A DNA stretch of 64,000 bases, from contig CP002190.1 of assembly GCA_000525675.1 (NCBI GenBank), positions 1,860,001-1,924,000 of the forward strand, given 5' to 3'. Shown here one piece after another: positions 45,484 to 53,225 of the stretch. How positions within the stretch are numbered: position 1 is the first letter of the stretch; the number at the start of each line of letters is the position of its first letter. The notes below the pieces were generated by a model. That model had not been told where the DNA came from. It did no database searches and saw nothing but the letters and a program-made list of their open reading frames with translations. The position numbers were made by a program, and so were the translations under genes. This DNA is from Bdellovibrio bacteriovorus W. GTDB taxonomy: Bacteria; Bdellovibrionota; Bdellovibrionia; Bdellovibrionales; Bdellovibrionaceae.

Positions 45484-46383
45484 ATGAGTTCGAAGAATCG
45501 CGCGGCCATTGAGTTGATTTTTGCCGGAGTCCTTTGGGGCTTCGGCTTTGTAGCTGCCGTGTGGGCACTCAGAGCCTTCACTCCCACTGAAACCCTCGTC
45601 TATCGCTTTATCATCGCCTCCGTATTTGGTGAGATCATTTATCTCGCTCTCCGTGGAGTGAATTTCACAACTATCCGTGAAGACTTAATACGGGCACTTC
45701 CTGCCGGGTTCTTACTCGGCTCTATGCTCCTGCTACAAACGATTGGTCTCAAATATACCACCGCCACTAAGAGCGGCTTTCTGACCAGTCTCTATGTGAT
45801 TCTTGTGCCACTTATTAATCTGGCGCTCTTTAAGAAAAAATCTTCGGCTAAGAACTATCTTTTAGTGGCTGTGGCTTTATCGGGCACTTTCATGTTGGTC
45901 GATGCCAATCTTTCAGATATCAACGTGGGCGACCTTTGGACTCTGGCCTGCTCTGTGATCGCAGCCCTGCATATAATCTATATTGGTCGTATCTCCAATA
46001 AAGTCGGCAATGCTTTTCGCTTTAATAACTTCCAGTCCTTCTGGTGTTTATTATGCTTATTGCCGCTTTTATTTTTACAAGACTCTGTGACCTATACGAC
46101 CGACATCCCCGAGGCATGGTTGGGGATTTTGGCTCTTGGCTTGGGATCAAGCATCGTGGCTTTTTACTTACAAATCAGAACCCAGAAGATTCTATCGGAT
46201 ACAACAGCAAGTATGTTGTTTCTTTTAGAATCCCCGTTTGCCGCGATTTTCGGTTTCCTACTTCTGAGCGAAAGGCTAAACACCTTTCAAACCACAGGAG
46301 CGATTATTATTTTACTAGCTTCGGTTCTTCAGACTCTGTGGGATTCCGATGCTTCAAAGACCAACAAAAAGATAACCCAATAA
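45484..46383 (+). CDS. EamA/DMT-family transporter
   Basis: The 299-aa product is mostly hydrophobic, with about ten membrane helices in two EamA repeats. The start ELIFAGVLWGFGFVAAVWAL and the inner ITLGSSIVAFYLQIRTQKIL-like element are typical of the drug/metabolite transporter superfamily. The substrate is unknown. The stop lies inside the 3' end of the convergent TerC-family gene (77 bp shared), so transcripts can form a complementary overlap. Confidence 0.85.
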   Translation: MSSKNRAAIELIFAGVLWGFGFVAAVWALRAFTPTETLVYRFIIASVFGEIIYLALRGVNFTTIREDLIRALPAGFLLGSMLLLQTIGLKYTTATKSGFLTSLYVILVPLINLALFKKKSSAKNYLLVAVALSGTFMLVDANLSDINVGDLWTLACSVIAALHIIYIGRISNKVGNAFRFNNFQSFWCLLCLLPLLFLQDSVTYTTDIPEAWLGILALGLGSSIVAFYLQIRTQKILSDTTASMLFLLESPFAAIFGFLLLSERLNTFQTTGAIIILLASVLQTLWDSDASKTNKKITQ

Positions 46384-47356
46384 TCATCGCTCCACTGAGT
46401 CCAGTCACCCATTCAGGAATATGCAGGAATGGATCTAAGAGCATTATTGTCGCTAAAACTCCAATGGCATAGAATGCTCCATGCTCTAGATATTCAAAGT
46501 TTGTCAGAGTGTCTTTTTCAACGAACATGATCGTCAAACTACGAACGAAGAAGGCACCGATACTTAAACCCAGCATGATAATAAATAAATTATGTGTAAT
46601 TGCAAAAGCTCCGACCACACCGTCAAAACTGAAAGAGGCGTCTAAAACCTCTAGGTATAAAAACATCCCCGCACTGGCGCGATGAACATCATTCATTGCT
46701 TCATCTGAAGCCTCAAGCCATGAACCAATTCCACGAACAACTGCATAGGTAATCAATCCACCCATGCTCGAATATAGAAACGGCAAAGCTTGTTCTGGAG
46801 GTAAGAAGTGCGCAATCCCTGACATCACAACCAAGGTGATAATTGCAGAGACGCTCTCAACTTTCTTCCCTAGAAAAACCGGAATCTTTTCAAAGAGTGA
46901 AATCCAGTGAACCTTTTTATCTTCATCGTAAAAGAAATTTAAGGCCACCATCATTAGAAAGGTTCCACCGAAGGCGGACACCTGCAAATGGGCATTGAGC
47001 ATCAGCTCTGCATAGCGATCTGGCTGAGTTGCCGCAATCACCAAGGCTTCCCACGGATTCACAGAGGCCATCACCGTCACAATCACTAACGGGAATACAA
47101 AACGCATCCCAAAGACCGCGATGAGCATCCCCCAAGTTAAAAACCGATGTCTCCATACATCGTTCATGTTTTTTAAAACAGTGGCATTCACAATAGCATT
47201 GTCGAACGAAAGTGAGATCTCAAGAACAGCCAAGATAGAGGCTATAAATAATGCCTCTAAACCAGCAGTCACCGTACCGCCGTAGTACTCACCTATAAAG
47301 TAAGATCCGATAAGAGCAAAAACCGTAAAAATCGTAGAGCTGCGAAAGTATTTCAT
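46307..47356 (-). CDS. DUF475/TerC-family membrane protein
   Basis: The product has 349 aa with about nine membrane helices. It carries two inverted family signatures: SLSFDNAIVNATVL near residue 50 and DASFSFDGVVGAFAI near residue 238. Both acidic motifs are the proposed metal-binding sites of TerC-related proteins (manganese or other metal export in better-studied relatives). The charged C-terminal tail overlaps the convergent EamA gene end by 77 bp. A gap of 37 bp separates it from uvrA upstream on the same strand. Confidence 0.85.
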   Translation of the reverse strand: MKYFRSSTIFTVFALIGSYFIGEYYGGTVTAGLEALFIASILAVLEISLSFDNAIVNATVLKNMNDVWRHRFLTWGMLIAVFGMRFVFPLVIVTVMASVNPWEALVIAATQPDRYAELMLNAHLQVSAFGGTFLMMVALNFFYDEDKKVHWISLFEKIPVFLGKKVESVSAIITLVVMSGIAHFLPPEQALPFLYSSMGGLITYAVVRGIGSWLEASDEAMNDVHRASAGMFLYLEVLDASFSFDGVVGAFAITHNLFIIMLGLSIGAFFVRSLTIMFVEKDTLTNFEYLEHGAFYAIGVLATIMLLDPFLHIPEWVTGLSGAMIIGLSFCWSLKHRNPTESEEPKLVK

Positions 47357-47393
47357 CCCTCAACGCTCTCTAAGGTTTGCTCGAGAATCAAGA

Positions 47394-49994
47394 TTATTTC
47401 ATAAGGGGCTTTAAATATTTTCCAGTTTCGCTTTCTTTATTTTTCGCTATCACCTCTGGAGTTCCCGCGGCAACGATGCGCCCGCCAGCTTTCCCTCCAT
47501 CAGGTCCCAGATCAATCACGTGATCAGCAGACTTAACGACTTCCATATTGTGCTCGATGACGAGGACCGTATTTCCCTGATCGGTTAAATCTTGAATCAA
47601 TTCGACAAGCTTGCGAACGTCATCAAAGTGCAAACCTGTGGTTGGCTCATCAAGAATATAAAGGGTCTTCCCCGTACCTCTGCGAGAAAGCTCTTTAGAA
47701 AGCTTCACGCGCTGAGCCTCTCCGCCAGAAAGGGTCGTCGAGCTCTGCCCCAGGGTCATATAATCCAAGCCCACGCGGTGCAGAGTCTCAAGTTTACGAT
47801 GAATGTGGGAGTGGTTCTTAAAGAACTCTAAAGCCTCGGCCACACTCATGTCCAAAACATCGGAAATACTTTTTTCTTTGTATTTAATATTTAAAGTCTC
47901 GCGATTATAGCGCTTCCCTAAACAGGTATCGCAGGTCACAAAGACGTCGCTTAAAAAGTGCATTTCGACGCGAATCTGTCCATGTCCCATACAAGTTTCA
48001 CAGCGCCCGCCTTTTACGTTGAAACTAAATCGACCTGGTTCATAACCGCGAAGCTTAGACTCTGGTAGGTGCGCAAACAGGTCGCGAATTAAAGGAAAGA
48101 GCCCCACATAGGTCGCCGGTGTTGAACGCGGAGTTCTGCCAATAGGTCTTTGATTGATATCAATGACCTTATCTATAAACTCCAACCCTTCTATAGATTT
48201 ATAAGGAGCCGGAACTCCTGAAGATCCATAAAAGTGTTGAGCCAGAATTCTATAGAGCGTATCCATCGTCAAAGTACTCTTACCCGATCCAGAAACGCCG
48301 GTAACTGCTGTAAATGTTCCTAATGGAATTTCCATCGTCACATTCTGCAAGTTATTCCCTGTGGCATTATTGAGGCGCAAAACTTTCCCATTCCCTTTAC
48401 GTCGATGCGCAGGCACTGGGATTTTTAAGGCTCCACTTAAATACTTTCCTGTTAAAGAGTTTGGATTGGCCGCCAATTCATCCGGTGTACCCTGCGCCAT
48501 CTTTGCGCCACCAAGACTTCCCGCACGTGGACCAAGATCCACGACAAAATCTGCAAAGCGAATCGTGTCTTCATCGTGTTCAACCAATAAAATAGTATTC
48601 CCACGTTCTTTCAACTCACCGATAATTCCTAATAAGCGATGATGATCGCGCGGATGCAACCCAATACTCGGTTCATCCATCACATATAAAACCCCAATTA
48701 AAGATGAGCCTAACTGAGTCGCTAGGCGAATCCTCTGCGCCTCGCCGCCAGAGAGGGTTCGTGAAGGACGAGAAAGCGATAGATACCCCGTCCCCACACG
48801 CATAAGATACTCAAGACGTGATTGAATCTGCTTCACAATTTTTTCGGCAATGAGCTGATCTTTTTTAGCCCAAGTCACCTCTTGCATCCACTCATGCAAT
48901 TCAGAAGCGGCAAGATCCGCAAGCTCTGCGATCGTTTTTTCTTTTAAGAAAACGTTCAGTGCTTCGGGACGTAGGCGGCTACCATGACAATCGGGGCAAG
49001 CAGATAAATCGATCACCTCGCCGTCTTCATCGTCCTCTTCAGAGGTCTTTTTACCTTTGTATTTATAAACGACTTTATCGAGTTTCTTCGCGCCCTCATC
49101 TGAGTCGGAAAATTGCTCGACCTCTTCAAGGTCCATCGTGCCTAAGCCATTGCAAGTCTGGCAGGCACCACGCGGATTATTAAAACTGAACATTCTGGGT
49201 TCAAGCTCTGGAAAGGTAAAACCACAGGTTGGACAAGAAGAGTGTAAAGAATAAGCGGTTCTCTCTCCATCGGTAGTTTCGATAATGATTCGACCACCTG
49301 CCATGGATAGAGCTGTATTAATACTCTCAGCAAGGCGGCCCTTCATAGTGTCTTTAAGAATCAATTGATCGACCACTAAATCAATATCGTGGGTCTTCGT
49401 CTTTGCAAGCTTCTTGGCCTTGCTAAGCTCGATCATCACCCCATCAACTTTGGCTTTTACAAAACCCTTCTTCGCCCACTTTTGAAACTCAGCTAAGAAC
49501 TCACCTTTTTTTCCACTAGCCATCGGCGCTAAAACGTAAAACTTTGTGCCCGCACTTTTATGAAAAATGTCTTCGATAATTTGCTGAGGCGTTTGACTGC
49601 TCACGGGAATATGATGAATAGGACATTTGGGATTTCCAATTTTTGCGTAGAGCAAACGAAGGTAATCATAAATTTCTGTGACTGTTCCCACCGTAGAGCG
49701 CGGGTTGATAGAAACTGATTTTTGATCAATAGCAATTGCCGGAGAAAGTCCTGTGATCGAATCCACTTCAGGTTTTTTGAGCTGCTCTAGAAAATTCCGT
49801 GCATAGGCAGATAGACTTTCGACGTAACGTCTTTGCCCCTCGGCATAAACAGTATCAAATGCCAAAGAAGACTTACCACTGCCGCTAAGGCCCGTAAAAA
49901 CAGTGATCTTGTTTCGAGGAATCACAACACTGACATCTTTCAGATTGTGTTCTTTTGCCCCTTTTACAACGATACCATCTTCTAACTTAGCCAT
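47394..49994 (-). CDS. uvrA: UvrA, excinuclease ABC subunit A
   Basis: This is an 866-aa DNA repair ATPase. Both ATPase halves are complete: the first Walker A GLSGSGKSS near 35-43 with signature LSGGEAQRIRL, and the second GVSGSGKST near 570 with TTLSGGEAQRVKL. Zinc modules appear as CPTCGF...CQTCNG and CETCMG...CDTCLG. It is shorter than many UvrA proteins (about 940), but no domain is missing by eye, so I see a compact family form. UvrA finds bulky DNA lesions with UvrB. The gene stands alone on the strand with a 158-bp upstream gap. Confidence 0.95.
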   Translation of the reverse strand: MAKLEDGIVVKGAKEHNLKDVSVVIPRNKITVFTGLSGSGKSSLAFDTVYAEGQRRYVESLSAYARNFLEQLKKPEVDSITGLSPAIAIDQKSVSINPRSTVGTVTEIYDYLRLLYAKIGNPKCPIHHIPVSSQTPQQIIEDIFHKSAGTKFYVLAPMASGKKGEFLAEFQKWAKKGFVKAKVDGVMIELSKAKKLAKTKTHDIDLVVDQLILKDTMKGRLAESINTALSMAGGRIIIETTDGERTAYSLHSSCPTCGFTFPELEPRMFSFNNPRGACQTCNGLGTMDLEEVEQFSDSDEGAKKLDKVVYKYKGKKTSEEDDEDGEVIDLSACPDCHGSRLRPEALNVFLKEKTIAELADLAASELHEWMQEVTWAKKDQLIAEKIVKQIQSRLEYLMRVGTGYLSLSRPSRTLSGGEAQRIRLATQLGSSLIGVLYVMDEPSIGLHPRDHHRLLGIIGELKERGNTILLVEHDEDTIRFADFVVDLGPRAGSLGGAKMAQGTPDELAANPNSLTGKYLSGALKIPVPAHRRKGNGKVLRLNNATGNNLQNVTMEIPLGTFTAVTGVSGSGKSTLTMDTLYRILAQHFYGSSGVPAPYKSIEGLEFIDKVIDINQRPIGRTPRSTPATYVGLFPLIRDLFAHLPESKLRGYEPGRFSFNVKGGRCETCMGHGQIRVEMHFLSDVFVTCDTCLGKRYNRETLNIKYKEKSISDVLDMSVAEALEFFKNHSHIHRKLETLHRVGLDYMTLGQSSTTLSGGEAQRVKLSKELSRRGTGKTLYILDEPTTGLHFDDVRKLVELIQDLTDQGNTVLVIEHNMEVVKSADHVIDLGPDGGKAGGRIVAAGTPEVIAKNKESETGKYLKPLMK

Positions 49995-50152
49995 AGACCC
50001 CTCGTCGGAGCATCACTTCGTTTTATTTTTAGGTATTCCAAAAGTCGTGATGCCAGAATTTTAAACTCAATTCAAAATTTCTGATATCGTTCAAAGACTA
50101 GAGCTTTCTGTAAAAAGAAAACTTCTTTGCGAAAGAATTTAAGAAATAAGTT

Positions 50153-50644
50153 CTACTTATTCTGGCACGCCGGACATACGCCGTAAAGCTCTAGGATATG
50201 ATGGGTCAAAGTAAAACCGAACTGATGAGCGACTTTTTCTTGTAAAGTCTCAATCGCTTTATTTTCAAACTCGCAGATCTTACCGCATTTAACACAAGTT
50301 AAGTGATCGTGGTGACCCGAAGGAGTCAGTTCATAACGTGCTGGCAATCCACCCATGCGGACTTCCGTGACGAAACTGCCCTCTGTCAAAGTTCTTAAGA
50401 AACGATAAACCGTCGCAAATCCGATTTCAGGGTGATGTTTATTGAGCTTTTCATAAAGCTCTTGAGCTGTAACGTGACGGCGTCCATCGTGAAGAGCTTT
50501 TAAAATAGCCATTCTCTGAGTCGTCACTTTAAGATTTAAAGCGCGAATAATACGCTTTAGTTCCGCTTCATCGAACTCATCGTGATGAACAATAATGTCA
50601 TCGTCTTGCTGTCGTGGTAAAAACGGAACTGGATCTTTTCCCAT
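50153..50644 (-). CDS. Fur-family metalloregulator (Fur/Zur/PerR type)
   Basis: The protein has about 163 aa. The N-terminal winged helix carries LKVTTQRMAILKAL and HPEIGFATVYRFLRTL, the Fur DNA-binding pattern. The C-terminal part has the HHDHLTCVKCGKICEF metal site, with a CxxC pair, and a second CPAC pair at the end. The extended N-terminus is acidic and His-rich (DDDIIVHHDEFDE). I chose ATG 50644 because GAGG precedes it. Fur, Zur and PerR cannot be told apart from sequence alone. The neighbouring folE2 hints at zinc control. Confidence 0.88.
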   Translation of the reverse strand: MGKDPVPFLPRQQDDDIIVHHDEFDEAELKRIIRALNLKVTTQRMAILKALHDGRRHVTAQELYEKLNKHHPEIGFATVYRFLRTLTEGSFVTEVRMGGLPARYELTPSGHHDHLTCVKCGKICEFENKAIETLQEKVAHQFGFTLTHHILELYGVCPACQNK

Positions 50645-50704
50645 AAATATAAACCTCAAATCAAAAGAATTTATATAGGAAACACCAGAACTTGTCTAAA
50701 CAAT

Positions 50705-50719
50705 TAAGAATCGTTTTCA
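50705..50719. promoter_or_regulatory. Candidate Fur-type box upstream of the Fur-family gene
   Basis: TAAGAATCGTTTTCA matches the 15-base core TGATAATNATTATCA at about 11 of 14 informative positions. It lies 61 bp upstream of the regulator's ATG, so it could mediate autoregulation. Short match, so only suggestive. Confidence 0.4.
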
Positions 50720-50817
50720 GTTAGTTATTATTTGGACCTTGAGAGGGTAATTTAAGACAAAGACTCAAGAACAGGCCCCCACTTTAGCTAGTTGAGAACC
50801 CTATTACGAGGGCTTCT

Positions 50818-51732
50818 TTAAAAATCTCTTAATTTCAACCCTTTAGACACGCGAGAAACCGCATTATGAGGGTGAAGACTTTCAATATGACTAAACTCTG
50901 CCACGTAATCGCGAACTCCCGCTAAAGCATCTAAATGCTTCTTTGCCCTGCGAGCTGCATCTTCGCAGAACATCAGGTTTTGACCGTTGCGAAGAGCAAA
51001 CTCTTGCTCATCTTCACGTTTTACCGCGCCCTGAACCGCTGTTTGTAGAGCCTCTTCAATGGCGTCAATCAAAGTAATAAACTCAAACTCAGGCACTACT
51101 TCGACCTTCACGCGCGCGAAACTTCTTTGCGAGTGAGGTGTCGCCACGATCCCTTGAGTAGTCCCCAGCCACGAATGAACTTGGTCAAATTCAACACTGC
51201 CACCATTGAACTGTGCCTTGAAGGCGTCCTGGATCAATTGGCGAGAAAGGGCCGCTGAGGCTGGGCATGTGCTCGAATATGTAACCGTGATTTCAACAAA
51301 GTACTGAGGAGTCCCCTTGTCATTAACCACACTGAGCTTCACCGGATAATTGCGCCAAGCTTCGTTCTCACTTTTCAAGGCCTTGCGTTTCAAAGGAGCA
51401 TCGAAGCGAACTGAAAGACGCGCCTGACTTGAAAGATCTTTATGAGTTTCCAAAAACTGCGCCGAAGCTTTTCCCATTTCTAGAAGGGTCAAAGGTTCTT
51501 TAGAAAGCTGTTCCTGCGCAATCATGTAAAGACGTGACATGTGAATGCCACGAGACGAGGCCAAATCCAAGCTCACCTTGGCTTCTACCAGAGCTGGAAT
51601 TCTGTAAATACCGTCAGCCTGCTTTAGTAAAATCGGCAACTCAATAGCATCCATCCCCACCCAATCAAGATGAGGGAAGTTTTCTGCACTGGTCTCTTTT
51701 GCAACGTCAGGTAGGCTTCTTTTCATTGTCAT
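50818..51732 (-). CDS. folE2: GTP cyclohydrolase FolE2 (type IB)
   Basis: The 304-aa protein has the family markers SSRGIHMSRLY near residue 60, the YSSTCPASAALS zinc-Cys element near 155 and ATPHSQRSFARV near 200. FolE2 makes 7,8-dihydroneopterin triphosphate from GTP, the first step of folate and pterin synthesis, and can use several metals. Many bacteria express it when zinc is scarce under Zur. Here a Fur-family gene lies 173 bp downstream on the same strand, so a zinc link is possible but unproven. MTM offers two starts; I took the first. Confidence 0.95.
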   Translation of the reverse strand: MTMKRSLPDVAKETSAENFPHLDWVGMDAIELPILLKQADGIYRIPALVEAKVSLDLASSRGIHMSRLYMIAQEQLSKEPLTLLEMGKASAQFLETHKDLSSQARLSVRFDAPLKRKALKSENEAWRNYPVKLSVVNDKGTPQYFVEITVTYSSTCPASAALSRQLIQDAFKAQFNGGSVEFDQVHSWLGTTQGIVATPHSQRSFARVKVEVVPEFEFITLIDAIEEALQTAVQGAVKREDEQEFALRNGQNLMFCEDAARRAKKHLDALAGVRDYVAEFSHIESLHPHNAVSRVSKGLKLRDF

Positions 51733-51922
51733 AGCGCTTGGGTTCTACCCCAATTTGACGATTTTGGCTCGTACTTTCTCCCTAAAATGTGCTTTTTCAA
51801 ACCAAATGAAAAACATTTCTAAATCTCCGTGACAGATGCAAAGCGTAAGAGGAGCTTGCGAGTTTTTAACGAGTTCACTCATTTTCTTACCAATTTCTCT
51901 ACGGCTCATAATCCAAATAAGC

Positions 51923-51928
51923 TATAAT
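51923..51928 (+). promoter_or_regulatory. -10 box of maf, probably giving a leaderless mRNA
   Basis: A perfect TATAAT ends 6 bp before the ATG of maf. Transcription starting about seven bases after the -10 box would begin at the start codon itself. No clear TTGACA-like -35 box is seen at the usual distance, and no Shine-Dalgarno site. Confidence 0.5.
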
Positions 51929-51934
51929 GCCCCC

Positions 51935-52504
51935 ATGTCAAAAAAAGAACTCATCTTAGCTAGTACCTCTGTTTATCGAAAAGAGCTTCTCTCTCGCTTA
52001 GGGCGCCCCTTTGTGGCCATGTCTCCACTGATTGATGAAGAAAAAGAAAAGAGCCCAGATCTGAGCCCCCTTGAGTTGGCTGAAAAACTGGCTTTCCTAA
52101 AAGCTCAGAGCCTTGCCGCTGAAGGAAAAGTCGTGATTGGCGGAGATCAACTTGTGGCCTTTGAAGGAAAAATCATAGGAAAACCCCACACAGAGGAACG
52201 CGCCGTCGAACAGCTTCTCTCGATGCAAGGCAAAGCACACGAACTGATCACCGCTGTTTGCGTTTTTGATGGACTGATCGCTCATAAAATTACCGACATC
52301 ACACGCCTAACAATGAAGTCCCTTTCTCGCACAGAAATAGAGAAATACGTTGAACGCGATCAACCTCTGGATTGCGCTGGAGCTTATAAAATTGAAAAGC
52401 ATGGCATTGGTCTTTTTGCAAAAATCGAAAGCAAAGACTTTACAGCCATCCAAGGTTTGCCCTTGATTGAACTCTCAAAAGTATTGGATACTGTAGGACT
52501 ATGA
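51935..52504 (+). CDS. Maf-family nucleoside triphosphate pyrophosphatase
   Basis: This protein of 189 aa has the family start MSKKELILASTSVYRKELLSRLG with the phosphate-binding SxxR pattern. It also has VVIGGDQLVAFEGKIIGKPH near residue 66 and LDCAGAYKIEKHGIGLFAKI near 150. Maf enzymes hydrolyse non-canonical dTTP/UTP or modified NTPs; YhdE and YceF types are not separable here. I chose ATG 51935 because the conserved region begins there; a frame extends to 51836 without support. Its stop overlaps cdd by four bases. Confidence 0.92.
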   Translation: MSKKELILASTSVYRKELLSRLGRPFVAMSPLIDEEKEKSPDLSPLELAEKLAFLKAQSLAAEGKVVIGGDQLVAFEGKIIGKPHTEERAVEQLLSMQGKAHELITAVCVFDGLIAHKITDITRLTMKSLSRTEIEKYVERDQPLDCAGAYKIEKHGIGLFAKIESKDFTAIQGLPLIELSKVLDTVGL

Positions 52505-52908
52505 CTGAAATTCAAAAAAGACTTTTCGATGCTGCATGCATCGTACAAAAAAGAGCCCATGCCCCCTACTCAGGTGCACATATCGGAGCTGCTGTGTTGA
52601 TGACGGATGGTTCCGTTCATACGGGATGCAATGTTGAAAATGCATCCTTCGGCGGCACTGTTTGCGCAGAACGCGTAGCGATCATGAAAGCCGTTAGTGA
52701 AGGCGCCCAGAAACAGATTCAAGAAATTCTTGTTGTTAGTGATGCCGACAAACCATGGCCACCGTGTGGATTCTGCCGCCAAGTGATAGCTGAGTTTGCG
52801 ACAGAAAAAACACTTGTGCACACTGCCAATTTGTCAGGTAAAGTGAAAACCTTTGGCTTCCCAGAGATCTTCCCTGAAGCCTTCACTCCAAAACATTTAG
52901 ACGAATAG
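52501..52908 (+). CDS. cdd: Cytidine deaminase
   Basis: The protein has 135 aa, the usual length of tetrameric Cdd. The catalytic motifs are visible: HAPYSGAHIGAAVL at the N-terminus, GTVCAERVAIMKA with the zinc Cys and proton-shuttle Glu, and PPCGFCRQVIAEF with the other two Cys. It deaminates cytidine and deoxycytidine. It is co-translated with maf (ATGA overlap). With dcd, it handles pyrimidine balance, which suits an organism that lives on another cell's nucleotides; that link is an inference. Confidence 0.93.
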   Translation: MTEIQKRLFDAACIVQKRAHAPYSGAHIGAAVLMTDGSVHTGCNVENASFGGTVCAERVAIMKAVSEGAQKQIQEILVVSDADKPWPPCGFCRQVIAEFATEKTLVHTANLSGKVKTFGFPEIFPEAFTPKHLDE

Positions 52909-52947
52909 ATTCTACGCGGAGTTACTAACTTAAACGGGTCGACTGGG

Positions 52948-53044
52948 GGGGAGCTAGGGCTACAATCCCCTCGAACAGTCCTCGCGACGTCCTCCCTTTG
53001 GGAGAAACTGCTGCGGAACTCGGAGCTTGCAGCCCTAGCTCCCC
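52948..53044. repeat. 97-bp GC-rich inverted repeat, distinct from the convergent-gap family
   Basis: The arms GGGGAGCTAGGGCTACAA (52948-52965) and TTGCAGCCCTAGCTCCCC (53027-53044) pair at 17 of 18 positions. The interior contains a CTCCC-TTT-GGGAG stem. It has no ORF or flanking duplication that I can see. It lies between cdd and copy G of the other repeat; together they fill the 317-bp gap 52909-53225. Confidence 0.8.
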
Positions 53045-53112
53045 GTAGCCTACTCGTTATTTTAGAAATATCTGTTTACAAAAATTATCTGAGATTTTGG
53101 AATAGTCTTTTT

Positions 53113-53222
53113 TCAAGGTCTGAATACAAGGCGAAGGTTGGCTCTCGCAGCGCAGGCGTACTTCTCGTACGTCGAAGCGAGAAAGCCTGCCGACAACGCA
53201 GCAAGCAGACCTTTTTCAACAG
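53113..53222. repeat. Convergent-gap palindromic element, copy G (diverged left arm)
   Basis: The core GCGTAC / GTACGT hairpin and the CTCGC / GCGAG stem match the other copies. The outer stem is AAGGTCTG / CAGACCTT, and the outermost left arm is degraded. The right end CCTTTTTCAACAGTC lies 4 bp before the stop of the nuclease-fold gene at 53226. Confidence 0.8.
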
Positions 53223-53225
53223 TCT

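Noticed and set aside
47394-49994. Truncation of UvrA (866 aa, shorter than usual)
   Set aside because: Both ATPase cassettes, both signature motifs and the zinc modules are present in one frame; the length is better explained by a compact insertion domain.
6601-53222. CRISPR array or insertion sequence as an explanation of the repeats
   Set aside because: Copies are dispersed, not regularly spaced, carry no ORF, and have no spacers or adjacent cas or transposase genes.
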